Shown here: piece by piece, positions 24,688-32,988 of the stretch
Numbering within the stretch: position 1 is the first letter of the stretch
Layout of the letters: each line of letters begins with the position of its first letter
Source: an uncultured Christensenellaceae bacterium
GTDB taxonomy: Bacteria; Bacillota; Clostridia; Christensenellales; Borkfalkiaceae
DNA length: 64,000 bases
Assembly (NCBI GenBank): GCA_910589015.1
Contig: CAJUSA010000001.1
Location: forward strand, 189,479-253,478
Direction of reading: 5' to 3'
Notes under the pieces: model-generated
The model's database searches: none
Seen by the model: the letters and a program-made list of their open reading frames with translations, nothing else
Told to the model about the DNA's origin: nothing
Position numbers and translations under genes: made by a program

Positions 24688-24944
24688 GCCTGTGTTTTGG
24701 GCAGTTTTCTGCTGTCCGAATGTACGGTGCGATGGGTTGAGGCGGAAAGTTACTGAAAAACGGGGTGAAAAGCCCCCCGACAGATAATTTTCGCTGACAA
24801 ATGCGAAGGCGCGACCTTTGCGACTAACCGAGGCTTTTGCGAGAAAACACCGCAAAAACGAGTGTTTTTTTCATGAGAGCACTGCGACACGCACGGATAC
24901 GTTGATACGGGCAAAAAGGTTAGGATAAAAAAGGAGAAAGAAGT
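24688..24944 (+). promoter_or_regulatory. Long structured S10 operon leader with attenuator-like hairpin
   Basis: The gap of about 430 nt before rpsJ has no gene. The leader contains several potential stems (for example GGGG/CCCC around 24761-24778) and a terminator-like element: AAAACAC (24844-24850) pairing with GTGTTTT (24862-24868) and extended by three further T residues. Ribosomal protein leaders, such as the L4-regulated E. coli S10 leader, often control transcription this way. Which protein binds here is not shown by the sequence. Confidence 0.55.
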
Positions 24945-25247
24945 ATGGCAGGAACAAAAATCAGAATCAAACTTTCGGCTTACGATCACGACCTCGTCGA
25001 TCAGGCGGCGTCGCGCATCATCGAGACGATGCAGAAGGGCGGCGCGAAGATCTCGGGTCCCGTGCCTCTCCCCACCGAGCGGGAAGTCGTAACCATTTTG
25101 CGCAGCCCCCATAAGTATAAGGACTCGCGCGAACAGTTCGAACTCAGAACGCACAAACGCATTATCGATATCTATTCGCCCAACGCGAAACTGCTCGACA
25201 GTATTCACCTTCCCGCAGGCGTCGATATCAAAGTCAAGCTCAGCTAA
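24945..25247 (+). CDS. rpsJ: 30S ribosomal protein S10
   Basis: 100 aa. Part of the 30S head and also a NusB partner in antitermination. Family marks: KIRIKLSAYDHDLVDQ, GPVPLPTERE and HKRIIDIYSP. First gene of the S10-spc block; AAAGGAGAAAG before the ATG. An 80-nt gap with a small hairpin (CACGGT/ACCGTG) separates it from rplC. Confidence 0.98.
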   Translation: MAGTKIRIKLSAYDHDLVDQAASRIIETMQKGGAKISGPVPLPTEREVVTILRSPHKYKDSREQFELRTHKRIIDIYSPNAKLLDSIHLPAGVDIKVKLS

Positions 25248-25327
25248 ATAATACTTTATATATAAGGTATTTAGGAACACGGTACCCAACCGTGAAAAGA
25301 AAAAGGAAAAAGGAGTGAACTTTATCA

Positions 25328-25966
25328 ATGAGTAAAGCAATCATCGGTCGCAAAGTGGGTATGACGCAGCTCTTTACGGAAGACGGAAAGGTAATTCCCG
25401 TAACCGTGATCGAAGCCGGTCCCTGCCCCGTTGTGCAAATCAAGACGGAAGAGTCCGACGGCTATACCGCTTTGAAACTCGGGTTTCTGCCCGCAAAGGA
25501 AAAAGCGCTCACGAAGCCCGAACTCGGTCAGTTCAAGAAAGCGGGCGTAGCGCCCTGCAAGGTGCTCAAAGAAGTGCGCGTCGACAGCGTTGAAGGCTAC
25601 GAAGTAGGCAAGAGCCTGCTGGCGGACGTCTTTCAGGCGGGCGAACACGTCGACGTCAAAGGCGTAACGAAGGGCCACGGTTACACGGGCGTTATCAAAC
25701 GCTGGAACCAACACCGCCTCAAAGAAACGCACGGCGTCGGGCCCGTGCACAGAGAACCCGGTTCCATGGGTGCGAACAGCACGCCCTCGCGCGTGTTCAA
25801 ACACAAGCACCTGGCAGGTCAGTACGGTGTGGAAAATGTCACCGTCCAAAACCTCGAAGTCGTGCGCGTCGACGTAGCGCGTAACGCGATCCTCGTGAAG
25901 GGTGCGATCCCCGGAAACAAGGGCGGCGTGGTTACGCTGACGGCGAGCGTGAAACACGGTAAATAA
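25328..25966 (+). CDS. rplC: 50S ribosomal protein L3
   Basis: 212 aa. Core 50S protein close to the peptidyl transferase centre. MSKAIIGRKVGMTQLF at the start, then VTKGHGYTGVIKRW and the loop HREPGSMGANSTPSRVFK that reaches into the catalytic centre. Second gene of the S10 operon with AAAGGAGTG as ribosome site. Confidence 0.98.
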   Translation: MSKAIIGRKVGMTQLFTEDGKVIPVTVIEAGPCPVVQIKTEESDGYTALKLGFLPAKEKALTKPELGQFKKAGVAPCKVLKEVRVDSVEGYEVGKSLLADVFQAGEHVDVKGVTKGHGYTGVIKRWNQHRLKETHGVGPVHREPGSMGANSTPSRVFKHKHLAGQYGVENVTVQNLEVVRVDVARNAILVKGAIPGNKGGVVTLTASVKHGK

Positions 25967-25977
25967 GGAGAGCGAGC

Positions 25978-26601
25978 ATGGCTAACGTAAAGGTATATAA
26001 TATGAAAGGCGAAGAAGTCGGCGCGTTGGAACTTTCCGACGCGGTGTTCGGCGCCGAATATAACGAGCCCCTCATTCATCAGGCTGTCGTGACCTATCTT
26101 GCCAACCAGCGGCAGGGCACGAAATCGACGCTGACCCGCACCGAAGTGCGCGGCGGCGGTGCAAAGCCTTGGCGTCAGAAGGGCACGGGCAGAGCGCGTC
26201 AGGGTTCGATCCGCGCGCCTCAGTGGACGAAGGGCGGCGTGGTGTTCGCACCCAAGCCCCGCGACTTCCGCAAAAAGATGAACTCGACGGCAAAGAGAGG
26301 CGCGCTCGTTTCGGCGCTTTCCAAGAAACTTGCCGACGGCGAGCTGCTCGTCGTGGACGAGATCACGGTATCCGCACCCAAGACCAAGGAAATGGCGGCG
26401 TTCCGGAAGGCGTTAAAGCTCACGGGCAAAGCCGTCGTCGTCATGGACGAGAATAAGCCCGACGTGATCCTGGCTGCGCGCAACCTCGAAGCGCTCAAAA
26501 CGATTTCGGTTGCGGAAATCAATACCTATGAAATCGTAAAGAACGCCGTGGTGATCTTGACCAAGGGTTCGGTGCAGAAACTCGAGGAGGTGTATGCATA
26601 A
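25978..26601 (+). CDS. rplD: 50S ribosomal protein L4
   Basis: 207 aa. Lines the exit tunnel with its basic loop (RGGGAKPWRQKGTGRARQGS), and in some bacteria represses its own operon through the S10 leader, which makes the 24688-24944 leader a candidate target. Its stop overlaps the rplW start (TAATG). RBS GGAGAG. Confidence 0.98.
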   Translation: MANVKVYNMKGEEVGALELSDAVFGAEYNEPLIHQAVVTYLANQRQGTKSTLTRTEVRGGGAKPWRQKGTGRARQGSIRAPQWTKGGVVFAPKPRDFRKKMNSTAKRGALVSALSKKLADGELLVVDEITVSAPKTKEMAAFRKALKLTGKAVVVMDENKPDVILAARNLEALKTISVAEINTYEIVKNAVVILTKGSVQKLEEVYA

Positions 26602-26891
26602 TGTTACCTCAGGATATTATTTTGAAACCGGTTTTGACCGAAAAGGGATACGACGGCATTGCCGATAAGCGTTATACTTTTAAGGTTCTCAAGTCGGCGA
26701 ACAAGACGCAGATCAAAATCGCGGTGGAACAGATGTTCGGCGTTCAGGTCGAAAGCGTCAACACCGTAACCTGCCCCGGCAAACTCAAGAGAATGGGCAG
26801 AAACGAGGGTTACACGCCCACGACGAAGAAGGCGATCGTCACGCTCAAAGATAGCAGCAAGCCGATCGAACACTTCAATCAGTTGTCGTAA
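26601..26891 (+). CDS. rplW: 50S ribosomal protein L23
   Basis: 96 aa. Sits at the tunnel exit and docks trigger factor and SRP. Marks: ILKPVLTEKGYD, YTFKVLKSANKTQIK and GVQVESVNTVTCPGK. Translationally coupled to rplD through TAATG. Confidence 0.97.
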   Translation: MLPQDIILKPVLTEKGYDGIADKRYTFKVLKSANKTQIKIAVEQMFGVQVESVNTVTCPGKLKRMGRNEGYTPTTKKAIVTLKDSSKPIEHFNQLS

Positions 26892-26910
26892 TAGCGGAGG
26901 AAAATGAAAT

Positions 26911-27738
26911 ATGGCAGTCAAGAGATATAAACCGACTTCTCCCGCGCGCCGTTTAATGACGGTTCCCGTATACGGGGAAATTTCCAAAAACAAACCCGAG
27001 CGTTCGCTTTTGGAAGATCAGCGCAAATCGGGCGGCAGAAACAACACGGGTAAAATCACCGTGCGCCACATCGGCGGCGGCAACCGCCGCAAATATCGCG
27101 TGATCGACTTCAAACGCAATAAAGACGGCGTTCCCGCAAAAGTAAAGAACATTCAATACGATCCCAACCGCAGCGCAAACATCGCGCTCCTCGTCTATGC
27201 GGACGGCGAAAAGAGATATATCTTAGCGCCTGTCGGGCTGAACGTGGGCGACACGGTGCAGAGCGGCGCCGGTTCGGACATCAAGGTCGGCAACGCGCTG
27301 TTGCTTTCGGATATCCCCGTCGGTACGATGGTGCACAATATCGAAATGCAGCCCGGCCGCGGCGGTCAGATCGCAAGAGCGGCAGGCATTTCCGCCCAGA
27401 TCATGGCGCGCGAAGGCAAGTACGCGACGATCAAGATGCCCTCGGGCGAAATGAGACTCATCCCCGTCGGCTGCAAAGCGACGATCGGACAAGTCGGCAA
27501 CGTCGAGCATGAGATCATCCGCATCGGCAAAGCGGGCAAAACGAGACACCTCGGCACCCGTCCCACCGTGCGCGGTTCGGTCATGAACCCCAACGACCAC
27601 CCTCACGGCGGCGGCGAGGGCAAGTCTCCGGTGGGCCATGCAGGGCCGATGACGCCTTGGGGCAAGCCGGCGCTCGGTTACAAGACGCGCAAAAAGAAGA
27701 ATCCCACGAGCGCGTTCATTCTCAAGAGAATCAATTAA
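26911..27738 (+). CDS. rplB: 50S ribosomal protein L2
   Basis: 275 aa. Needed for subunit joining and peptidyl transfer. MAVKRYKPTSPARR at the N-terminus, GGGNRRKYRVIDFKR, and the universal C-terminal block NDHPHGGGEGKSPVGHAG with the His important for activity. Confidence 0.98.
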   Translation: MAVKRYKPTSPARRLMTVPVYGEISKNKPERSLLEDQRKSGGRNNTGKITVRHIGGGNRRKYRVIDFKRNKDGVPAKVKNIQYDPNRSANIALLVYADGEKRYILAPVGLNVGDTVQSGAGSDIKVGNALLLSDIPVGTMVHNIEMQPGRGGQIARAAGISAQIMAREGKYATIKMPSGEMRLIPVGCKATIGQVGNVEHEIIRIGKAGKTRHLGTRPTVRGSVMNPNDHPHGGGEGKSPVGHAGPMTPWGKPALGYKTRKKKNPTSAFILKRIN

Positions 27739-27750
27739 GGAGGGAGAACA

Positions 27751-28023
27751 ATGTCGAGAAGCGTAAAGAAAGGACCTTACGTCGAAGCCAAGCTCTTACA
27801 GAGAATCGAGGCGATGAACGAGGTCAACGAAAAGAAGGTACTCAAAACCTGGTCGAGAGCGTCGACGATATTCCCTCAGATGGTCGGACATACGATCGCC
27901 GTTTACGACGGCAGAAAGCACGTGCCCGTATATATCACGGAAGATATGGTCGGTTGCAAGCTCGGTGAATTTGCGCCCACGAGAACGTTCAAAGGGCACA
28001 CGGCGAAGTCGGCGGGTAAGTAA
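27751..28023 (+). CDS. rpsS: 30S ribosomal protein S19
   Basis: 90 aa. MSRSVKKGPYVEAKLLQRIE is the S19 opening, and the core has TWSRASTIFPQMVGHTIAVY and KLGEFAPTRTF. Binds 16S rRNA in the head with S13. GGAGGGAG precedes the ATG. Confidence 0.98.
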   Translation: MSRSVKKGPYVEAKLLQRIEAMNEVNEKKVLKTWSRASTIFPQMVGHTIAVYDGRKHVPVYITEDMVGCKLGEFAPTRTFKGHTAKSAGK

Positions 28024-28038
28024 GGAGGATATGATATC

Positions 28039-28440
28039 ATGGCAGGCAATATGAAGAAAAAGGCGGAAAGGGTAGCCGAAAAGCGCGAAAAACGCCCTTA
28101 CGCCGTCGCAAAATATATCAGGATTTCCCCTTATAAGGTCCGCACGGTGCTCGCGTTGATCCGCGGCCGCGACGTGCGCGAGGCGGAAGCGATCCTCGAT
28201 AACTGCGTCAACGGCGGCGCGGTGCCGACGAAAAAGGTGCTGATGAGCGCGGTCGCCAACGCAGAACACAACCTCGGCATGGACAGAGGCGATCTGTACG
28301 TTGCGGAATGCTACGCGAACGGCGGTTCTTCGCTCAAGAGAATGCAGCCCGTCAGCAAGGGCAGAGGTCACGCCATTCTGAAAAGAACGAGCCACATCAC
28401 CGTCATTCTGGACGTGAAGAAAGCGGAGGGAGAGATTTAA
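28039..28440 (+). CDS. rplV: 50S ribosomal protein L22 with basic N-terminal extension
   Basis: 133 aa, longer than the roughly 110 aa typical of L22. The extra N-terminus MAGNMKKKAERVAEKREKR is highly charged and precedes the normal start of the fold (YAVAKYIRISPYKVR). The tunnel loop KRMQPVSKGRGHAILKRTSH is present near the end. Stop is separated from rpsC by one base. Confidence 0.96.
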   Translation: MAGNMKKKAERVAEKREKRPYAVAKYIRISPYKVRTVLALIRGRDVREAEAILDNCVNGGAVPTKKVLMSAVANAEHNLGMDRGDLYVAECYANGGSSLKRMQPVSKGRGHAILKRTSHITVILDVKKAEGEI

Positions 28441-28441
28441 C

Positions 28442-29104
28442 ATGGGACAGAAAGTAAACCCGCACGGATTGAGAGTAGGCGTTATCAAACCCTGGGATAC
28501 GCAGTGGTATGCCGATAAGAAGGATTTTGCGGCGTATCTCAAAGAGGACAACGACATCCGTGTCTTTCTCAAAAAGAAATATTACGCGGCTGCGGTTTCG
28601 AAAATTCTGATCGAGCGCGCGGCAGGCAAAGTGGTCGTTACCATTCACACGGGCCGTCCCGGCGTTTTGATCGGCAAAGCGGGCGCGGAAATCGAGGTCA
28701 TCAAGAAAGACCTTGCCAAAATCGCGCGCAACAAGCAGATCATCGTCAACGTCACCGAAGTGAGAAAGGTCGACGCCGACGCGCAGCTCGTTGCGGAAAG
28801 CGTTGCGGCGCAGCTCGAAAAGCGCGTTTCCTTCCGCCGTGCGGTGAAACAGGCGTTGGGCAAGACCATGCGCGCAGGCGTCAAAGGCGTCAAATTGCAG
28901 GTGAGCGGCCGTCTTGACGGGCGCGAAATCGCAGGTTGCGAGCACTATCACGAGGGCAGTATTCCCCTTCAGACGCTTCGTGCGGATATCGAATACGGTA
29001 TCGCGGAAGCACACACGACGTTCGGCATGATCGGCGTCAAGTGCTGGATCTATAAGGGCGAAGTTCTCGGTAAAACGGCGAAGAAGCCGGAGGGAGGCAG
29101 ATAA
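28442..29104 (+). CDS. rpsC: 30S ribosomal protein S3
   Basis: 220 aa. MGQKVNPHGLRVGVIKPWD opens it; the KH domain carries TGRPGVLIGKAGAEIE; the C-terminal domain has QVSGRLDGREIA. Part of the mRNA entry helicase with S4 and S5. Overlaps rplP through TAATG. Confidence 0.98.
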   Translation: MGQKVNPHGLRVGVIKPWDTQWYADKKDFAAYLKEDNDIRVFLKKKYYAAAVSKILIERAAGKVVVTIHTGRPGVLIGKAGAEIEVIKKDLAKIARNKQIIVNVTEVRKVDADAQLVAESVAAQLEKRVSFRRAVKQALGKTMRAGVKGVKLQVSGRLDGREIAGCEHYHEGSIPLQTLRADIEYGIAEAHTTFGMIGVKCWIYKGEVLGKTAKKPEGGR

Positions 29105-29553
29105 TGTTAATTCCCAAGAGAGTCAAAAGAAGAAAACAGCACCGCGGCAGCATGAAAGGCAGCGCGCAGAAGGGCAACGTCATCGCATACGGCGAGTACG
29201 GTCTGGTCGCCGAAACGTCGGGCAGAATCAAATCGAATCAAATCGAGGCAGCCCGTATCGCCATGACGCGTTTCATCAAGCGCGGCGGTAAAGTATGGAT
29301 CGACATCTTCCCCCATAAGCCCATTACGCGTCACCCTGCGGAAGCCCGTATGGGTTCGGGTAAAGGCGGCGTGGAATACTGGGTCGCAATCGTGAAACCG
29401 GGCAGAGTGATGTTCGAAATGGCGGGCGTTTCCGAAGACGTGGCGCGCGAGGCTATGCGTCTTGCGTCGCACAAGTTGCCCGTAAAATGTAAATTTGTGA
29501 AGAAAGAGACGGCAGAGCCCGTCAATACGGTTGAAGGCGGTGAAGGTGAATGA
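29104..29553 (+). CDS. rplP: 50S ribosomal protein L16
   Basis: 149 aa. MLIPKRVKRRKQHRGSMKG and HKPITRHPAEARMGSGKG are diagnostic. Helps position the A-site tRNA. Starts on the rpsC stop codon (TAATG) and overlaps rpmC by 4 nt (ATGA). Confidence 0.98.
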   Translation: MLIPKRVKRRKQHRGSMKGSAQKGNVIAYGEYGLVAETSGRIKSNQIEAARIAMTRFIKRGGKVWIDIFPHKPITRHPAEARMGSGKGGVEYWVAIVKPGRVMFEMAGVSEDVAREAMRLASHKLPVKCKFVKKETAEPVNTVEGGEGE

Positions 29554-29738
29554 AAAACGAATTTCATAATCTGACCGACGTCGAACTGCAGGAAAAACTG
29601 AAGAGTCTGAAAGGCGAACTTTTCAACCTTCGTTTCCGTCACGCGTCGGGGCAACTTGAAAATCCCCTGTCAATCAGGATTTGCAAGCGCGATATCGCGC
29701 GGGTGAACACGGAAATCCGTGCCCGTCAGGCAAAGTAG
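29550..29738 (+). CDS. rpmC: 50S ribosomal protein L29
   Basis: 62 aa, two-helix protein near the tunnel exit. LTDVELQEKLKSLKGELFNL followed by LRFRHASGQLENP is characteristic. ATGA overlap with rplP shows coupling. Confidence 0.97.
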   Translation: MKNEFHNLTDVELQEKLKSLKGELFNLRFRHASGQLENPLSIRICKRDIARVNTEIRARQAK

Positions 29739-29748
29739 GAGGGTGACA

Positions 29749-30003
29749 ATGGAAAGAAATCTGAGAAAAGAACGCGTCGGGATCGTGGTATCCGACAAAA
29801 TGGATAAAACGGTCGTCGTCGCTGTTACCGACAAGCAAAAGCACCCCGTTTACAAAAAGACCATTACGAGAACGCGCCGTTTCAAGGCGCACGACGAAGA
29901 AAACGAATGCGCCGTCGGCGATAAGGTTCGCATTGTTGAGACGAGAAAGCTCAGCAAAGATAAGAACTGGAGAGTCGCCGAGATCGTCGAGAAGGCGAAG
30001 TAA
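29749..30003 (+). CDS. rpsQ: 30S ribosomal protein S17
   Basis: 84 aa. The ATG at 29749 (MERNLRKERVGIVVSDKMDK) follows AGGAGGGTGACA; an earlier ATG at 29719 lies within rpmC and is rejected. OB-fold marks GIVVSDKMDKTVVV and HDEENECAVGDKVRIVE. Confidence 0.97.
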   Translation: MERNLRKERVGIVVSDKMDKTVVVAVTDKQKHPVYKKTITRTRRFKAHDEENECAVGDKVRIVETRKLSKDKNWRVAEIVEKAK

Positions 30004-30017
30004 GGGAGGAACAGGAT

Positions 30018-30386
30018 ATGATACAGCCTCAGACAAGACTTAAAGTAGCCGATAACTCCGGTGCGAAAGAAATCATGTGTATCCGCGTGCTTGGCGGTTC
30101 GTTCCGCAAGAGCGGCAACATCGGCGACGTGATCGTGGCGTCCGTGAAAACGGCGACGCCGGGCGGCGCGGTGAAAAAGGGCGACGTGGTCAAAGCCGTT
30201 ATCGTGAGAAGTTCGAAGGGTATCCGCCGTCCCGACGGCACCTATATCCGTTTCGACGACAACGCCGCGGTGATTATCGACAGCCAGAAACAGCCGAAGG
30301 GAACTCGTATTTTCGGGCCGATCGCAAGAGAGCTGAGAGAGAAAGATTATATGAGAATCATCTCGCTTGCTCCCGAGGTTCTGTAA
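30018..30386 (+). CDS. rplN: 50S ribosomal protein L14
   Basis: 122 aa. MIQPQTRLKVADNSGAKE and RRPDGTYIRFDDNAAVII are family signatures. At the subunit interface, bridging with 16S rRNA. GGGAGGAACAGG before the start. Confidence 0.98.
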   Translation: MIQPQTRLKVADNSGAKEIMCIRVLGGSFRKSGNIGDVIVASVKTATPGGAVKKGDVVKAVIVRSSKGIRRPDGTYIRFDDNAAVIIDSQKQPKGTRIFGPIARELREKDYMRIISLAPEVL

Positions 30387-30395
30387 GGAGGACGC

Positions 30396-30824
30396 ATGAA
30401 CGTTAAAGTAAACGATACCGTGCTCGTGATCACGGGCAAATATAAAGGCAAACAAGGCAAAGTGCTCGCCGCTTATCCCAAGAACAATCGCGTGATTGTC
30501 GAGGGCGTAAATCTCGTACACAAGCACGAGAAAGCGAGAAAGGCGAACGAGACCAGCCGTATCGTAACCGAAGAGGCGCCCATCGACGCAAGTAACGTCG
30601 AGGTGGTGTGCGATAAGTGCGGTAAGGCGACGCGAGTAGCTCATTCGCTCGTCGACGGCAAGAAGGTGCGTACCTGCAAGAAGTGCGGCGCAACGCTCGA
30701 CAAGGCTTACGTCAAGAAGAGCAAGGCGAAGGAAGTCGAAGCGACCGAAGCGCCGAAAAAGCGCACGAGAAAGCGTACCCAAAAGACGGAAAACGAAACT
30801 CCCGTCGAAGAAACGCAGGAATAA
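30396..30824 (+). CDS. rplX: 50S ribosomal protein L24 with long charged C-terminal tail
   Basis: 142 aa against about 100 for typical L24. The KOW part (VLVITGKYKGKQGKVLAAYP) and the zinc-ribbon-like CDKCGK…CKKCGA block are normal. The extra tail of about 36 residues, from about KKSKAKEVEA to PVEETQE, is low-complexity and Lys/Thr/Glu-rich. The next protein (L5) has an extra N-terminus of the same composition. Confidence 0.96.
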   Translation: MNVKVNDTVLVITGKYKGKQGKVLAAYPKNNRVIVEGVNLVHKHEKARKANETSRIVTEEAPIDASNVEVVCDKCGKATRVAHSLVDGKKVRTCKKCGATLDKAYVKKSKAKEVEATEAPKKRTRKRTQKTENETPVEETQE

Positions 30825-30842
30825 TCGGGTGGAGGAGTAAAA

Positions 30843-31439
30843 ATGGCAGTGAAAAAGACCGCAGCAAAAGCGGAAGAAACCAAAACCTCGACCGTTGGCA
30901 AGAGCAGAGTGAAGGTGCAGTACGAAACCGAAGTCGTGCCTTACCTCATGAAGAAATTCGGCTATAAATCGGTGATGCAGGTTCCCAGAATCGTTAAAAT
31001 CGTCATCAATACCGGCCTCGGCGACATCAAAGACAATCAGAAGTCCATGCAGATCACCGAGGGCGAGCTGAAACTCATTACGGGACAGAAGCCCATTTAC
31101 CGCAAGGCGACCAAATCGGTTGCAAACTTCAAACTGAGAGAAGGCATGAACATCGGTTTGAAAGTAACGCTTCGCGGCAGAAGAATGTACGACTTCTACG
31201 ACAAACTCGTTTCAATCGCGCTTCCCCGCGTGCGTGACTTCCGCGGCGTTTCCGACAAAGCGTTCGACGGCAGAGGCAATTACGCATTAGGGCTGAAAGA
31301 GCAGCTGATCTTCCCCGAAATCACTTACGATCAGGTTGAGAAGATCCGCGGTATGGACGTTTGCATCGTCACCACGGCGCAGACCGACGAAGAGGCAAGA
31401 GAGCTTTTGAAAGCGCTCGGCATGCCCTTCAAGAAGTAA
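30843..31439 (+). CDS. rplE: 50S ribosomal protein L5 with N-terminal extension
   Basis: 198 aa against about 180 usually. The extra residues MAVKKTAAKAEETKTSTVGK precede the normal start of the fold (YETEVVPYLMKKFGYKSVMQ). Core marks: KIVINTGLGD, KSVANFKLREGMNIGLKVTL and RDFRGVSDKAFDGRGNY. Binds 5S rRNA in the central protuberance. GGTGGAGGAG precedes the ATG. Confidence 0.97.
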   Translation: MAVKKTAAKAEETKTSTVGKSRVKVQYETEVVPYLMKKFGYKSVMQVPRIVKIVINTGLGDIKDNQKSMQITEGELKLITGQKPIYRKATKSVANFKLREGMNIGLKVTLRGRRMYDFYDKLVSIALPRVRDFRGVSDKAFDGRGNYALGLKEQLIFPEITYDQVEKIRGMDVCIVTTAQTDEEARELLKALGMPFKK

Positions 31440-31450
31440 GGAGAAACGAA

Positions 31451-31636
31451 ATGGCTAAGAAGTCAATGATTAACAAACAGCAAAAGACGCCGAAGTTTTC
31501 GACGCGCGCCTACACCCGTTGCTCTATCTGCGGGCGTCCGCACGCCGTGCTCAGAAAGTACGGTATCTGCCGTATCTGTTTCAGAAACCTTGCGTATAAG
31601 GGACAGATTCCCGGCGTCAGAAAATCGAGCTGGTAA
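31451..31636 (+). CDS. rpsN: 30S ribosomal protein S14, zinc-binding type Z
   Basis: 61 aa. CSICGR and CRICFR form the Cys4 zinc site of the C+ (type Z) form. ATG at 31451 follows AAGGAG; an open reading from 31361 is an rplE shadow. Head protein of the 30S. The presence of the zinc form suggests that a zinc-free paralogue, if any, lies elsewhere. Confidence 0.97.
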   Translation: MAKKSMINKQQKTPKFSTRAYTRCSICGRPHAVLRKYGICRICFRNLAYKGQIPGVRKSSW

Positions 31637-31646
31637 GGAGTAGAAG

Positions 31647-32036
31647 ATGACAGATCCCATTGCAGATATGCTCACAAGAATCAGAAACGCTATTACCGTG
31701 AAGAAGGAAGAAGTCGAGATCCCCGCATCGGCGATGAAAAGGGCGATCGCGCAGATCCTGCTTGACGAAGGTTTCGTAAAAGAAGTGAAAGAGGAGGGCG
31801 AGGGATACCTTGCGAAGATTGTCCTCACGTTGAAATACGTCGACGGAAAATCGGTTATCAACGGACTCAAACGCGTCTCCAAACCCGGTCTGCGCTCGTA
31901 CAGCGGCGCAACCAACATGCCGAAAGTGCTCGGCGGATTCGGTACGGCTATCGTATCCACCAACAAGGGCATCATGACGGATAAACACGCCAAGGCGCAG
32001 AACGTCGGCGGCGAAGTGCTTTGTTTCGTGTGGTAA
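31647..32036 (+). CDS. rpsH: 30S ribosomal protein S8
   Basis: 129 aa. MTDPIADMLTRIRNA is the standard start and STNKGIMTDKHAKAQNVGGE the standard end. Early 16S rRNA binder; in some bacteria it represses the spc operon. GGAGTAGA precedes the ATG. Confidence 0.98.
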   Translation: MTDPIADMLTRIRNAITVKKEEVEIPASAMKRAIAQILLDEGFVKEVKEEGEGYLAKIVLTLKYVDGKSVINGLKRVSKPGLRSYSGATNMPKVLGGFGTAIVSTNKGIMTDKHAKAQNVGGEVLCFVW

Positions 32037-32046
32037 GGAGGGAATT

Positions 32047-32595
32047 ATGTCAAGAATCGGTAAGAAAACGATTGCGATTCCCGCAGGCGTCACCGTTGAA
32101 TTCAAAGACGGCGTCGTTACCGTAAAGGGAAGCAAAGGTACGCTCTCGCGCGAAGTAAAAGGCGCGATCGACATCAAGAACGAAGGCGGCGTGCTTTCCG
32201 TTCTCGCTCTGAACGACGAGAAGGAAACCAACGCGCTGCACGGGCTTTACCGCGCGCTCATTCACGGCATGGTCGTGGGTGTTTCGGAAGGTTACGTCAA
32301 GGCGCTCGAAGTGAAGGGCGTCGGCTGGAAGGTCGCGAAACAGGGCACCAAACTTGTGCTGAACGTCGGGTTTTCGCATCCCGTCGAGTTCAATCAGCCC
32401 GCGGGCATCACGCTTGAATGTCCCACACCCACCGATATCACCGTTTCGGGTATCGATAAGGTGCTTGTCGGTCAGGTCGCGGCGGACCTTCGTTCCATCC
32501 GCGTGCCCGAACCCTACCACGGCTACGGTATCCGCTATAAGGGCGAGCATATCGAGCACAAGGAAGGCAAGACCTCGGGTAAAGGCAAGAAGTAA
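32047..32595 (+). CDS. rplF: 50S ribosomal protein L6
   Basis: 182 aa. MSRIGKKTIAIPAGVTVEF opens it, and the C-terminal domain ends with VRVPEPYHGYGIRYKGEHIE-like sequence. Two related beta domains near the factor-binding stalk. RBS GGAGGGA. Confidence 0.98.
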   Translation: MSRIGKKTIAIPAGVTVEFKDGVVTVKGSKGTLSREVKGAIDIKNEGGVLSVLALNDEKETNALHGLYRALIHGMVVGVSEGYVKALEVKGVGWKVAKQGTKLVLNVGFSHPVEFNQPAGITLECPTPTDITVSGIDKVLVGQVAADLRSIRVPEPYHGYGIRYKGEHIEHKEGKTSGKGKK

Positions 32596-32607
32596 AGGAG
32601 GGGTAAC

Positions 32608-32976
32608 ATGATTAAGAAGGAAGATAAAAATCAACTCAGACAGCGCCGTCACGCCCGTGTGCGCAAGAACGTATCGGGCACGGCAGAAACGCCCCGCCTC
32701 AACGTATACAGAAGTCTGAATCATATCTACGTGCAGATCATCGACGACGTGAAGGGCGTGACGCTCGCATCGGCGTCGACGATGGAAAAGGGCGTCCGCG
32801 AACAGGTTGCGGGGAAGACCAAGACGGAGGCGGCAAAGCTCGTCGGCGTCAAGGCAGGCGAACGTGCGAAGGAAAAAGGTATCGAGGCAGTCGTGTTCGA
32901 CCGCGGCGGATATCTTTATACGGGCCGCGTGAAAGCAGTGGCGGACGGCGCGCGCGAAGCCGGACTCAAATTCTAA
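32608..32976 (+). CDS. rplR: 50S ribosomal protein L18
   Basis: 122 aa. RQRRHARVRKNVSGTAETPR is the L18 start, YVQIIDDVKGVTLASAST and VVFDRGGYLYTGRVKAVADG follow. Binds 5S rRNA with L5. AAAGGAGGGG ribosome site. Confidence 0.98.
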   Translation: MIKKEDKNQLRQRRHARVRKNVSGTAETPRLNVYRSLNHIYVQIIDDVKGVTLASASTMEKGVREQVAGKTKTEAAKLVGVKAGERAKEKGIEAVVFDRGGYLYTGRVKAVADGAREAGLKF

Positions 32977-32988
32977 GGAGCAAAGGTT

